The translations under genes were made by a program, and so were the position numbers. Source: Paraburkholderia agricolaris (GTDB lineage: Bacteria; Pseudomonadota; Gammaproteobacteria; Burkholderiales; Burkholderiaceae). From it: a stretch of DNA of 64,000 nucleotides. Each line of letters begins with the position of its first letter. The first letter of the stretch is position 1. The notes beneath the pieces are model-generated. The model was not told where the DNA came from. It saw only the letters and a program-made list of their open reading frames with translations, and made no database searches. The stretch is from assembly GCF_009455635.1 (NCBI RefSeq), contig NZ_QPER01000001.1:2108001-2172000 (forward strand). Reading direction: 5' to 3'. Below, one piece after another: positions 1-8,382 of this stretch.

Positions 1-393
1 CCAGAGTACGTTAGGCTGCTCGTGCTCAAAGCGCTTCCAGGGTTGGCTCATCGCTGAATCGGCCGGCAGGATCAGGTTGTGCCGGTGCAGGATGTCGGTC
101 ACGGTGCTGGGCTGCGGCACCGCCTCAAGGCCCAGATCACGCAGGCGCCGGCTGATCTTGCGGCCGCCCCAGCGCGGATGGGCCTGGCGCAGCCGTACCA
201 CTTCCTGCTCCATCGCAGTGGGGGTCTTCGACGGACTGCTGAGCGGGCGTCGGGATTGATCTGCCAGCGCATGCTCGCCGCGATGGAGCCATTTGTAGCC
301 GGTCTGCCGGCTGATGTTAAAGCGCTGGCACAGCTCGGTCATCGTCAGCGTGTCCTGACTGGCCAGATGAACAAATTCCTGTCGGAGGCTCAT
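1..393 (-). CDS. IS481-type transposase, N-terminal part (cut by window edge)
   Basis: Reading the minus strand from an ATG at 393 gives 131 codons open to the window edge. The N-terminus begins MSLRQEFVHLASQD, followed by a helix-turn-helix segment (TELCQRFNISRQTGYKWL) typical of IS481-family transposases, then a stretch matching the family's second HTH (HPRWGGRKISRRL). The DDE catalytic core would lie beyond the left edge. A plus-strand reading of the same DNA is only the antisense shadow. It probably belongs to an insertion sequence whose right end lies near 490. Whether the copy is intact cannot be judged from this window. Confidence 0.85.
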   Translation of the reverse strand, partial: MSLRQEFVHLASQDTLTMTELCQRFNISRQTGYKWLHRGEHALADQSRRPLSSPSKTPTAMEQEVVRLRQAHPRWGGRKISRRLRDLGLEAVPQPSTVTDILHRHNLILPADSAMSQPWKRFEHEQPNVLW

Positions 394-448
394 AGTGTCT
401 CTTGCGTTCCAGGGCATGGTCGGGACCGGGTGTTTTAGTACCCGGAAG

Positions 449-497
449 TGTCAACCATGTCCCCGCACACCTGTCAGCTATGTCTCCGGTCTATACA
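449..497. mobile_element. Probable right end of the IS481-type element, with two transposase-site-like direct repeats
   Basis: Upstream of the transposase start lie two imperfect 17-bp direct repeats, TGTCAACCATGTCCCCG (449-465) and TGTCAGCTATGTCTCCG (472-488), 23 bp apart. They are followed by CTATACA, which reads TGTATAG inward from the end on the minus strand. Subterminal repeats and a TG-starting terminus are typical of IS481 elements. The other terminus is outside the window, so the exact boundary and any target duplication are unconfirmed. Confidence 0.5.
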
Positions 498-498
498 C

Positions 499-535
499 GG
501 CGGCAAAGAAAGTAAGTGCCGCCCCGCACAGGGGC
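499..535. repeat. REP-like double hairpin next to the IS end
   Basis: Two overlapping inverted repeats: GGCGGCA (499-505) pairs with TGCCGCC (517-523), and GCCCC (521-525) pairs with GGGGC (531-535). The text resembles a dispersed intergenic repeat I associate with Burkholderia genomes, but copy number cannot be counted here. The rest of the 394-608 interval holds the IS end and an AT-richer tail after the porin stop, with no further gene seen. Confidence 0.4.
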
Positions 536-608
536 AACGCTAATAGACCACTAACACAGCAAGGAAAGGCCAAAGGCCAAAAGACCAACACCACGACCAC
601 AAAAAAAT

Positions 609-1811
609 TCAAAACTTATGCCGCATCCCAATCCTCACAACAGCCTGCTTATCATCAGCCGACGCAGAAGGCCCATTAACAGCGGCCACAGCCTGCCGCC
701 CAGTCGAATCCGTGCCGGAGGCCTTCTGATAAACCCCAATCAGATACACATCGGTACGCTTCGAAACAAAGTAATCGACCCCCGAAGCGACCTGCTGATA
801 GGTCGCCCCCGTCAGCCCCTTAACTGAACTTCCCTTCGTATAGTCATACGCCACACCGCACAGCAGATCAGGCGTGATCTGATACTTGAAACTCACTTCC
901 GCATTATTCAACGTGGAATTGCCACTCAACCCGGCAGGATTCGGCCCCGAAGCAAGATCCCCGAGATCGCGAAAACTCGTATTCGAATACGTCGCGCCGA
1001 ACGTAGCGGCACCGAACAGATAAGACGCCCCAGCACCAATCACATGCAGCGATTTCGCCGACGCGTATCCGGAATAGACCGGCGACACCATATTGCTGCC
1101 AGGCAGGCCATTCACGCTAGCCGCGGGACTACCGGTACTGCCGAAGAACGACGTGTTCGGATTGGCGACATCGAGATAACCGACACCAAGCGCCAACGGT
1201 CCATTCACATACCCGGCCGACACCGACCAGATCCGGTTACGCGAGAAGTCGCCCGCCACGCCGCCCAGGCTGTACATGCCTTCAACCGTCAATCCGCCAT
1301 AAGTGTTGCTGGTGAACTTGATCGCATTGTTCGTCGAGTTCGTGTTGTTGAAGTTGTCGAGATCGCCGGGATGCGCAACCATATAGCCACCCCACTGATC
1401 GCCGACCTCGAACGGTCCAAGGATATCGACGTTCGTATCGTATTGACGGCCGAGCGTCACCGTGCCGAACGGACCCGACAAACCCACCCAGGCCTTCTTG
1501 CCGAACAGCAGTCCCCCCTGGCCGAGCTTGCCGGTGCTGGCGTCGAACCCATTCTCCAGCATGAAGATCGCTTTCATGCCGCCGCCAAGGTCTTCCACGC
1601 CGCGCATGCCCCAGCGGCTTTGCTGCATCACGCCGCTGAGCAGGCGAACCGCGCTGTGACCCGAGATGCTGCCGTTGGCGTTGACCGTCGCCGCGTTGCT
1701 CGTATAACTCACCCCTTCATCGATAATGCCGTATAGCGTGACGGCACTCTGTGCATGAACCACGGCCGGAAAGGGGGCGGCGAGGCATACTGCCAGTAGC
1801 GTTTTTTTCAT
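609..1811 (-). CDS. General porin, Burkholderia OmpC/Porin_4 type
   Basis: A 400-residue outer-membrane porin for passive uptake of small solutes. It has a cleavable signal peptide (MKKTLLAVCLAAPF...VHAQS), begins the mature barrel with SAVTLYGIIDEGV, carries the family segment QSRWGMRGVEDLGGGMKAIFMLENGF, and ends in RHKF with the terminal Phe needed for BAM-dependent insertion. Length is usual for trimeric 16-strand beta-proteobacterial porins. It is the last of three same-strand genes (transporter, amidase, porin) but is 131 bp from the amidase, so it may have its own promoter. A link to uptake of indole-type substrates is suggested only by position beside the iac genes. Confidence 0.9.
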   Translation of the reverse strand: MKKTLLAVCLAAPFPAVVHAQSAVTLYGIIDEGVSYTSNAATVNANGSISGHSAVRLLSGVMQQSRWGMRGVEDLGGGMKAIFMLENGFDASTGKLGQGGLLFGKKAWVGLSGPFGTVTLGRQYDTNVDILGPFEVGDQWGGYMVAHPGDLDNFNNTNSTNNAIKFTSNTYGGLTVEGMYSLGGVAGDFSRNRIWSVSAGYVNGPLALGVGYLDVANPNTSFFGSTGSPAASVNGLPGSNMVSPVYSGYASAKSLHVIGAGASYLFGAATFGATYSNTSFRDLGDLASGPNPAGLSGNSTLNNAEVSFKYQITPDLLCGVAYDYTKGSSVKGLTGATYQQVASGVDYFVSKRTDVYLIGVYQKASGTDSTGRQAVAAVNGPSASADDKQAVVRIGMRHKF

Positions 1812-1942
1812 GTGGTCTGACGCTCAAGTTAGAGAAGTGCGAAAAGTGACGGACGTGTGGGCTCCCGCGAGCCACGCGTTGTTTGCCTGCCAGCAGCCGG
1901 CGGCGAAACCGGCTACTGGAAAAAACTCAGAGTGAGCGGCGG

Positions 1943-3406
1943 TTAATGACGCCCGGCGATAAGCGGCGGCCGAATCCTCTCGTGTGCCGCGGCGGCCTCA
2001 TAGGCGTGACCGAATTGCAACAGACCCCAGTCGTCGCGAAAGCGTCCGGCGATTTGCAGGCCGATTGGTAAGCCCGATGCGCTAAAGCCGCAGGGCAGAG
2101 CGAGTACCGGCGATTCGGTGGAAGACAGATACCAGCAGATGCGCATCCAGTCGATGTACGAGTCGTAGCGTGTACCCATGAATTCTGTGGGCCAGCGCAG
2201 ATCGGCGTCGAAAGGCAGCATCTGCGTGGCGGGCAGCACGTAGTACGCGTGGTTGTCCATGAAGCGGCGCATGCGCTCGAACAACGCTGTCTTTCGCACG
2301 AACATGTCGCCCAGATCCGCTGCGGACAGCGACCTGTGCAGGCGGCACTCGGCTTCGATTTCCGGCTTCAGCTGGGCGCGTGCATCGGCATCGAGCCGGT
2401 CGACAAGGCTGCCGATCATCCACGCGCGCTCGATGCGAAACACGTCCTCGGCATCGCCGAGATCGGGGTCGGCGAATTCCACCTCGCAACCCATCGACTC
2501 GAAGATCGCCGCCTGTGCCTGCACGGTTCGCTGAATCTCGGGGTCGACAGCAAGACCGGCGAGCTGCACCGACATGGCGATGCGCGTGCCGCGAAAGTCG
2601 CGTTGCAATGGCTGCGCGAAACGTGAACCGGGCTCGCTGATCTCAGTCGCAGTTTCGCCGGAAGGACCGGAAATCGCGCTGAGCAGCAAGGCCGTGTCGG
2701 CGACATCGCGTGCCATCGGCCCGTCTACGCCGAGCGTCGCCCAGCCGTTCGAATCCGGCGCACGCGGCACGCGTCCCGGTGACGGGCGCAAACCCACCAC
2801 TGCATTCCACGCGGCCGGATTGCGCAGCGAGCCGCCCATGTCGCTGCCGCAAGCGAGCGGATTCATGCCGCAGGCGACGGAGGCGGCTGCGCCGCCGCTG
2901 CTGCCGCCCGCGGATTTGCTCAGGTCCCACGGATTGCGCGTCACGCCAAACACGTCGTTGAAGGTGTGCGAACCCGAGCCGAGTTCAGGCGTGTTCGACT
3001 TGCCGATCATCAGTGCACCGGCGGCATCGCAGCGGCGCGCGATCAAGGCGCTGTGTTCAGGCACGTGATGTTCGAAGATTTTCGAGCCGAAGGTGGTGCG
3101 CACGCCGCGCGTCGCGGTCAGGTCCTTTTGCGAAACCGGCAGGCCATGCAAGGGACCTTGCCAGACGCCGCGCGCCCATAGCGCGTCGATATCCGCGGCA
3201 CGGCTTTTCAAGGTGGCTTCGTCGGCGAGGGTGACGAGTGCATTGACCTGCGGGTTCACGGCATTGATACGCGACAGGTGCGCATTCAATATCTCGACGG
3301 CACTCACGGCTTTTTTTCGTTGCAGATCGAGCAAAGTGAGGGCGGACAGGTCGCAAAGTTCGCTACCTGCGGCGAGCGGTGCATCGGCATGAAGAGTGTC
3401 TGACAT
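1943..3406 (-). CDS. Amidase-signature family hydrolase
   Basis: 487 residues of the amidase signature family, which hydrolyses carboxamides with a Ser-cisSer-Lys triad. The catalytic Lys is in GLPVSQKDLTATRG and the Ser-rich signature reads SAGGSSGGAAASVACG followed by GSDMGGSLRNPA. Length matches GatA/indoleacetamide-hydrolase-like enzymes. It starts 45 bp after the end of the MHS transporter on the same strand, so the two are probably co-transcribed. Next to auxin genes, indole-3-acetamide or another amide of an aromatic acid is a plausible substrate, but nothing in the sequence fixes specificity. It is distinct from the second amidase, iacH, in the main operon. Confidence 0.88.
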   Translation of the reverse strand: MSDTLHADAPLAAGSELCDLSALTLLDLQRKKAVSAVEILNAHLSRINAVNPQVNALVTLADEATLKSRAADIDALWARGVWQGPLHGLPVSQKDLTATRGVRTTFGSKIFEHHVPEHSALIARRCDAAGALMIGKSNTPELGSGSHTFNDVFGVTRNPWDLSKSAGGSSGGAAASVACGMNPLACGSDMGGSLRNPAAWNAVVGLRPSPGRVPRAPDSNGWATLGVDGPMARDVADTALLLSAISGPSGETATEISEPGSRFAQPLQRDFRGTRIAMSVQLAGLAVDPEIQRTVQAQAAIFESMGCEVEFADPDLGDAEDVFRIERAWMIGSLVDRLDADARAQLKPEIEAECRLHRSLSAADLGDMFVRKTALFERMRRFMDNHAYYVLPATQMLPFDADLRWPTEFMGTRYDSYIDWMRICWYLSSTESPVLALPCGFSASGLPIGLQIAGRFRDDWGLLQFGHAYEAAAAHERIRPPLIAGRH

Positions 3407-3451
3407 GAGAATTTCGTGGTGTTGAAAGGTGAATGACGTGCTTGTGTGCGC

Positions 3452-4765
3452 CTAGATGTCCTGCCGGGTGCGGTCGGCCACGAACAGCAGCGCGACCAGC
3501 GAAAGCACGCCGCAGACGATGACGTACCAGGCGGGCGCAGCCGGATTGCCGGTCGCCTGGATCAGCCATGTCACGATAAATTGTGCAAAGCCGCCGAAGA
3601 TGGATACGCCCGCGGCGTACGCAATCGAAAGCCCGGTTGCGCGCGTGCTGCGCGGGAACATCTCCGGCAGCATCGCGCCGTTCGCGCCTGCGTTGACGGA
3701 ATGCAGCGCGGCGAGTGCGCACACCACCAGATACAAGGTGCCCGTCGAAGGCGAATGCTGGATCAGATAGAACCCCGGCAGAATCAGCACGGTCAGAAGC
3801 ACGCGCGAAATGAAGGCGACGCGTTTGCGGCCGAACATGTCGGACCAGATGCCGCCCACCGGGGACATCACCAGCATCACCGCGCCGGCCAGAATTCCGC
3901 ACCAGAGCGCGGCGTCCATCGGCAGATGCAGCACCTTGATCGCATACGTCGACATGTAATAGATCACGATGAAATGCGCCGAGGTGCCGCCGACCACCAG
4001 CAGAAGGGCCACCAGGACGAGACGCCAGTCCCGTTGCAAAACGGTCTTCAGTACACCGGCGGAATCGCGCGCGGAGTCGGCAGGCGCGTCCGCTTCACCG
4101 CCCAGCCGCGAGCGCAGATACAGGCCGAGCGGTGCGATCAGCACACCCGCAAGAAACGGAATGCGCCATCCCCAGGATTCGAGCGACGCCTTGTCGAGGT
4201 AGTGCGACAGCAGAAAACCCACCAGCGAGCCGGCCAGCGCCGCTGCACCCTGGCTCGCGAACTGCCAGCTCGTGATGTAACCGCGCCGGCCGGAAGAAGC
4301 GCGTTCCGCGAGCAGCGTAGTTGCGACACCGACCTCACCGCCGGCGGAAAAGCCCTGCAGCAAACGCGCGGCGACGATCGCGAGCGGCGCGGCGATGCCG
4401 ATTTGCGCGTAGGTGGGCATCACACCGATCAGGCCGGTGCCGACGGCCATGGTTACGAGCGTCAGGTTCATCGCTGCAATGCGGCCGAAGCGGTCGGCCA
4501 GCACGCCGAATAGCACCCCGCCGAGCGGCCGTGCAATGAAGCCGATGCCGAATGTGCCGACGGAGAGTAATAGTTGCTGTTGCGACGAGGCAAGCGGGAA
4601 GAACAGTTTGCCGAACAGCACGGCGAAGAAGCTGTAGACGGTGAGATCGAAGAACTCGAACGCGTTGCCGATGGTAGTCGCGACGATCAGTCCGCGGGTC
4701 GATGCGCCGTGCCCCGCACTTTGACTGGCATCGTACAGCGGGGAACTGAGTGAAGATGACTTCAT
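3452..4765 (-). CDS. MHS-family MFS transporter (metabolite:H+ symporter)
   Basis: A 437-residue, 12-helix major facilitator. The first helix region carries the MHS signature ATTIGNAFEFFDLTVYSFFAV, followed by IARPLGGVLFGVLADRFGR between helices 2 and 3. MHS members import organic acids with protons. The gene leads the transporter-amidase-porin group and is divergent from a LysR gene at 5119. Its promoter region shares a motif with the iacA promoter, arguing for co-regulation with auxin catabolism. MFS genes accompany iac clusters in Paraburkholderia, where one takes part in removing dioxindole-3-acetate; which of the two MHS genes here corresponds is not resolved. Confidence 0.87.
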   Translation of the reverse strand: MKSSSLSSPLYDASQSAGHGASTRGLIVATTIGNAFEFFDLTVYSFFAVLFGKLFFPLASSQQQLLLSVGTFGIGFIARPLGGVLFGVLADRFGRIAAMNLTLVTMAVGTGLIGVMPTYAQIGIAAPLAIVAARLLQGFSAGGEVGVATTLLAERASSGRRGYITSWQFASQGAAALAGSLVGFLLSHYLDKASLESWGWRIPFLAGVLIAPLGLYLRSRLGGEADAPADSARDSAGVLKTVLQRDWRLVLVALLLVVGGTSAHFIVIYYMSTYAIKVLHLPMDAALWCGILAGAVMLVMSPVGGIWSDMFGRKRVAFISRVLLTVLILPGFYLIQHSPSTGTLYLVVCALAALHSVNAGANGAMLPEMFPRSTRATGLSIAYAAGVSIFGGFAQFIVTWLIQATGNPAAPAWYVIVCGVLSLVALLFVADRTRQDI

Positions 4766-4888
4766 GAACGGGATCCCTCTGGAGGTGAATCAATCCGTGA
4801 TGCTTCGATAGCACGGCGCACTCGGTTCGAGAGCGCTTCTATCGAGCAGACTATCGAGCAGAGCGCCTTCAATGACGACGACAGGAAA

Positions 4889-4907
4889 AGTCTAGGGAGT
4901 CAAAAAA
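4889..4907 (-). promoter_or_regulatory. Promoter motif of the MHS transporter, shared with iacA
   Basis: The plus strand reads AGTCTAG, six bases, then AAAAAA. The same arrangement (AGTCTAG-N6-AAAAA) occurs upstream of iacA at 11740-11757. Read on the minus strand it gives TAGACT, an acceptable -10 hexamer, preceded by a T-tract. It lies about 125 bp upstream of the transporter start at 4765. The remainder of the 4766-5118 gap holds this motif and the palindrome at 4936. Confidence 0.4.
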
Positions 4908-4935
4908 GCGTTCTGGATTTGCTTTTTCTTATTGT

Positions 4936-4952
4936 GATAACGCTGGGTTATC
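4936..4952. promoter_or_regulatory. Palindromic LysR-type operator candidate
   Basis: GATAAC-N5-GTTATC is a perfect 6-bp inverted repeat with an AT-N11-AT core, the classical LysR box geometry. It lies between the divergent MHS transporter (start 4765) and the LysR gene (start 5119), as expected for a divergent regulator's binding site. Confidence 0.5.
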
Positions 4953-5118
4953 GCGCCCGGCTGGGGCTGGCGTCGAGGCTCACGGGTCCGCACGGCAATG
5001 GGTATTTGGGAGCATGGCCGGCATGTTTCTCGCGGTGTACCATCGATTCAGGCTGTCAGCCGCTGACTGAAGCTGACCGTGGTCATTTTTCTCTAATCGC
5101 TTATCCGGCCGCTTATCC

Positions 5119-6051
5119 GTGAAATACAACCAGTTGCGCGCATTAGTGGCGATAGCCCAGCACGGCAGCATTCGCGCTGCTGCCAGAACGGTGTGCCTGT
5201 CCCAGCCCGCGTTGACCAAGGCGATTCGCGAGCTCGAACAGGAATTGGGCGTGCCACTGGTGTTGCGCAGCGCGCGCGGTGCGCAACTCACCCAGTTCGG
5301 CCAGGCCGTGTGTGCGCGCGCAAGACTCATCCTCGCGGAGATGCAGCACGCGAAGGACGATGTGATTCAACTATCCGGTCAGGCGGGTGGTACCGTGTCG
5401 TGTGCGGTCACTCCCCTGGTATCGCTCAAGTTTCTGTCGCGCGCCATTCACTCGTTCCGGCAGCGCATGCCGAAGACGCGGCTCTCGGTTCAGGAGGGTT
5501 TTCTGACGGCGGCATTGGCCCGCTTGCGCGACGGCTCGCTCGATTTCGTGATCGCTATCGTCGATGAAAAGAAGCTCGCGCCGGAATTCGTGTTCCGCTC
5601 GTTGCTCGAAGGCGAGCTGATCATTTCTGCTCGCAAAGGGCACCCGTTGGCGAAGGCCGAATCGATCGCGGAGCTGGAAGGCACGGAGTGGATGTTGAAC
5701 ACCACGCCCGAAAGCATCGGTCAGTCGCTCCAGGATTTTTTTGTGCGGCATGGCGCAAAGGCGCCAAACGTGGTGGTGGAGTGCAGCTCGTTCAGTGCGA
5801 GTTTTTCGCTATCGGTGAAAAGCAATCTGCTGTCATGTTGTCCGAAGAGCTTTCTGGAAACCGACTGGATTCGCGAGCGGATCATATCGATACCCGTGCG
5901 TGAACCATTGCCGCGCGTGTCGGTGGGCATCATCTCGCGGCGCGACGCGCTGAACACATCGGCCTGCGATTATCTGATCGACTGTTTCGTCGAAGCGGTC
6001 GCGGCGGTGCCGTCGTTTCAATTCGATACCGATAGCGCAGGCGTTGTTTGA
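5119..6051 (+). CDS. LysR-family transcriptional regulator
   Basis: 310 residues from a GTG start (KYNQLRALVAIAQHGS), with the winged HTH at about residues 4-62 (SIRAAARTVCLSQPALTKAIRELEQELG) and a periplasmic-binding-like effector domain from about 90. The start is set by the HTH N-terminus; the upstream direct repeat CGCTTATCCG obscures any Shine-Dalgarno. It is divergent from the MHS transporter and convergent with iacG. A LysR regulator responding to dioxindole-3-acetate is known in Paraburkholderia phytofirmans iac control; this gene and the LysR at 16623 are the two candidates. Confidence 0.9.
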   Translation: MKYNQLRALVAIAQHGSIRAAARTVCLSQPALTKAIRELEQELGVPLVLRSARGAQLTQFGQAVCARARLILAEMQHAKDDVIQLSGQAGGTVSCAVTPLVSLKFLSRAIHSFRQRMPKTRLSVQEGFLTAALARLRDGSLDFVIAIVDEKKLAPEFVFRSLLEGELIISARKGHPLAKAESIAELEGTEWMLNTTPESIGQSLQDFFVRHGAKAPNVVVECSSFSASFSLSVKSNLLSCCPKSFLETDWIRERIISIPVREPLPRVSVGIISRRDALNTSACDYLIDCFVEAVAAVPSFQFDTDSAGVV

Positions 6052-6094
6052 GCGAGCCACGCGCCATCGTTTCACTCCAATAACCCGGCTGCGC

Positions 6095-6634
6095 TCACTG
6101 GGGCGCCGGGCGCTTGATGCGGTGGAAGTTGCGATCGAAATAGATCAGGCCGTCGCCGTCCGCGCGTACGCTGATACAGGTGGTTTTGACGAACATCACC
6201 GAGTGCGAACCCACTTCCTTCAGGTCGACAATCTCACCCTGGAGACTCGCAAGCGCATCGCGCAAGACCGGCACGCCATGCGTGCCGTCGTCCCAGATCG
6301 GCCAACCAAAACGTTCTTCCATCGGCACCTGCGTCATGCCTGCGAAATGACGCGCAAGCAGTTCGTGTTCGCCCGGAAGCACGTTGATGCAAACATGACG
6401 GTTGCGCTCGAAGGTGGCGTGCATCGCACTCGAACGGTTCAGGCAGACGAGCAGCGTAGGCGGTGTATCGGTGACGGAACACACCGCGCTTGCAGTCACC
6501 CCGCAGCGTCCATGCGGGCCGGCCGTGGTGATCACGTTCACGGCTGCGGACAGATGCGCCATGGCTTGACGGAATTGCTGTTTTGTCGCCAGCTCAGTGT
6601 CGGCGACAGGAATCGATTGCGGATTCGGCTTCAT
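6095..6634 (-). CDS. iacG: Flavin reductase of IAA monooxygenase (IacG-like)
   Basis: 179 residues of the flavin reductase-like (HpaC/RutF) split-barrel family. The fold is evident in QFRQAMAHLSAAVNVITT, GVTASAVCSVTDTPPTLLVC and the C-terminal LIYFDRNFHRI. Such proteins use NAD(P)H to supply reduced flavin to a partner oxygenase; in iac clusters the partner is IacA. A GAGG ribosome site precedes the ATG. It stands alone, convergent with the LysR gene at 5119. A T-N11-A palindrome lies 33 bp upstream of its start. Family is certain; the name rests on the surrounding iac genes. Confidence 0.85.
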   Translation of the reverse strand: MKPNPQSIPVADTELATKQQFRQAMAHLSAAVNVITTAGPHGRCGVTASAVCSVTDTPPTLLVCLNRSSAMHATFERNRHVCINVLPGEHELLARHFAGMTQVPMEERFGWPIWDDGTHGVPVLRDALASLQGEIVDLKEVGSHSVMFVKTTCISVRADGDGLIYFDRNFHRIKRPAPQ

Positions 6635-6666
6635 GGTCTAAAGTCCTCGGGAGTCGCGGCAGGGAT

Positions 6667-6691
6667 CTGGATTCAAGCGTAATCAATCCAG
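6667..6691. promoter_or_regulatory. LysR-type operator candidate upstream of iacG
   Basis: CTGGATT-N11-AATCCAG is a perfect 7-bp inverted repeat with an 11-bp spacer, the LTTR T-N11-A geometry. It is 33 bp upstream of the iacG start. A second small palindrome, GCGGA-A6-TCCGC, follows at 6694-6709. The 6635-6928 gap between iacG and the response regulator holds no gene that I can see. Confidence 0.5.
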
Positions 6692-6928
6692 GTGCGGAAA
6701 AAAATCCGCGTGAGCGGTGAGCAGGGGCGCGTCTTTCCCAATCTGTCTAAAGCTTTCCCTAATGCGTGTTCGAACCGCGAGCGCGTGAGGGGCAGGCATG
6801 GGACATTAATCCGCGCTACAGGGTAACTATCGCTTTGCAGCACTTTTTCCACTGGTTATCATGAGCCGGCATGACGCTTCGAGTCGCACCTTCGAGTCGC
6901 ACACTCCCGAACCGCTCCGGCTTACTCC

Positions 6929-7579
6929 ATGTCCCACCCGTCTCAGTCCGCTCCGTCCCCCGCACCGATCGTCTACATCGTCGACGACGACAACGGCATG
7001 CGCACCTCGCTCGCATGGTTGCTCGAATCGGTGGGCGTGAAGTCGGCGGGTTTCGCCAATGCCAGCGAATTCCTGAGCGCTTTCGATCCTGGCGTGCCCG
7101 CGTGTCTGGTACTCGATGTGCGTATGCCGCAGCAAAGCGGCTTCGACGTGCAAGCGGAGCTGAACCGCCAAGGCGCGACGCTGCCGATCATTTTTGTCAG
7201 CGGCCACGGCGATATTCCGATGTCGGTGCGCGCGTTGCAAAACGGTGCGATCGATTTCGTCGAGAAGCCGTATAACTCGCAGCAGATGCTCGATCGCGTG
7301 CAACGCGCGTTGAAACTGGCCGAATCTCGTCACGCCGCCGACCAGAAGCAGCGCGAGTTGAGGAAGCGGCTGGAATCGCTGACGGCACGCGAAAAAGAAG
7401 TGCTGCGCGGCGTGATCGACGGCAAGGGCAGCAAGCGCATCGCCTCCGATCTGTCGATCAGCGTGAAGACCGTCGACGTACATCGCGCAAGCATCAAGGA
7501 CAAGCTCGGCGCGGCGTCGATCGCGATGCTGGTACGTGACGTGATGGCCGTGTGGGACCAGGACGGATTCAACGCATGA
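6929..7579 (+). CDS. FixJ/NarL-type response regulator
   Basis: 216 residues: an N-terminal receiver domain (IVYIVDDDNGMRTSL; phosphoacceptor D63 in LVLDVRMP; conserved Lys in DFVEKPY) and a C-terminal LuxR-type HTH (LTAREKEVLRGVIDGKGSKRIASDL...KTVDVHRASI). The receiver-linker-HTH layout is that of FixJ/TodT/StyR regulators of aromatic catabolism. Its likely kinase, at 11851, lies on the same strand beyond the oppositely oriented iacA-E operon. Its 3' end overlaps the 3' end of iacE by 11 bp tail to tail. A two-component system responding to IAA is known for Paraburkholderia iac genes. Confidence 0.93.
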   Translation: MSHPSQSAPSPAPIVYIVDDDNGMRTSLAWLLESVGVKSAGFANASEFLSAFDPGVPACLVLDVRMPQQSGFDVQAELNRQGATLPIIFVSGHGDIPMSVRALQNGAIDFVEKPYNSQQMLDRVQRALKLAESRHAADQKQRELRKRLESLTAREKEVLRGVIDGKGSKRIASDLSISVKTVDVHRASIKDKLGAASIAMLVRDVMAVWDQDGFNA

Positions 7580-8312
7580 ACAAGCCGCCATTCACGTCCC
7601 AGCACGCACCGTTGGCAAAGTAAGCATTCTCAGCCGCCAGCATGATCGCGACATCGGCGACATACTCCGCGGAGCCCAGACGTCCCGCAGGGATGTTCGC
7701 GATGACTGCCTTCAGCTTGTCGGGTGCGACGCTCTCGTGCACGATCGGCAGATCCATCGGTCCGGGTGAAATCGCATTGACAGTCACGCCCGCTGCACCG
7801 AGGTCGCGCGCGAACACCTTGGTCAACGTGATCACGCCGCCTTTGGCCGCCGCATAGTGCGCGCCGGTTGCCGATCCCCCGTTCTGACCGGCCAGCGAGG
7901 CGATGTTGACGATGCGACCCACGCCGGCATCGGCGAAATGCTGGCCGAATACCTGGCAGCCGAACAGCACGCTGCGCAGATTCACGTTGATCACCTGATC
8001 GAACTGCTCGCCGGTGATCTCCATCACGGGGACGACTTTGGATGCGCCTGCATTGTTGATCAATGCGTCGATGCGGCCCCAGCGTTGCAGGATTGCATCG
8101 CGGGCGGATTCGAATGCGTGTTTCGAGGTGACGTCGAGATTCAGCGCGAAGGCGCTTGAACCGTCCGCGCTCAATTCATGGGCGAGGGCTTGCGCGGCGT
8201 CGACCGCAATGTCGCCGATCGCAACCGCGTAACCCGCTGCGTGAAAACGCGTGGCAATGGCGGCGCCGAGACCGCGTGCGGCGCCGGTAACGAGTACAAC
8301 TCGCTTCTGCAT
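7569..8312 (-). CDS. iacE: Short-chain dehydrogenase of IAA catabolism
   Basis: 247-residue classical SDR: cofactor motif TGAARGLGAAIA near the N-terminus, NNAG (in ALINNAGASK), and the catalytic Ser-Tyr-Lys set in NIASLAGQ and HYAAAKGG. The start has an AAGGAG site 8 bp upstream. It is the last gene of the iacABIHE operon. IacE acts after IacA to give dioxindole-3-acetate; this role comes from published iac work, not from the sequence. The coding end overlaps the convergent response-regulator gene. Confidence 0.87.
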   Translation of the reverse strand: MQKRVVLVTGAARGLGAAIATRFHAAGYAVAIGDIAVDAAQALAHELSADGSSAFALNLDVTSKHAFESARDAILQRWGRIDALINNAGASKVVPVMEITGEQFDQVINVNLRSVLFGCQVFGQHFADAGVGRIVNIASLAGQNGGSATGAHYAAAKGGVITLTKVFARDLGAAGVTVNAISPGPMDLPIVHESVAPDKLKAVIANIPAGRLGSAEYVADVAIMLAAENAYFANGACWDVNGGLFMR

Positions 8313-8382
8313 TGTTTCTACTCCTTGAGAAAACTGCGGCTTCTATAGCGGCCTGGTGCGTTGCCGGTTTCGTTGGGCGACT

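Noticed and set aside
79..438. Plus-strand ORF over the transposase
   Set aside because: It is antisense to the recognisable IS481 transposase frame and has no family features.
1044..1736. Long plus-strand ORF over the porin
   Set aside because: Arg/His-rich antisense shadow, common in high-GC DNA; the minus frame is a clear porin.
3446..4513. Long plus-strand ORF over the MHS transporter
   Set aside because: Low-complexity antisense shadow of a definite transporter.
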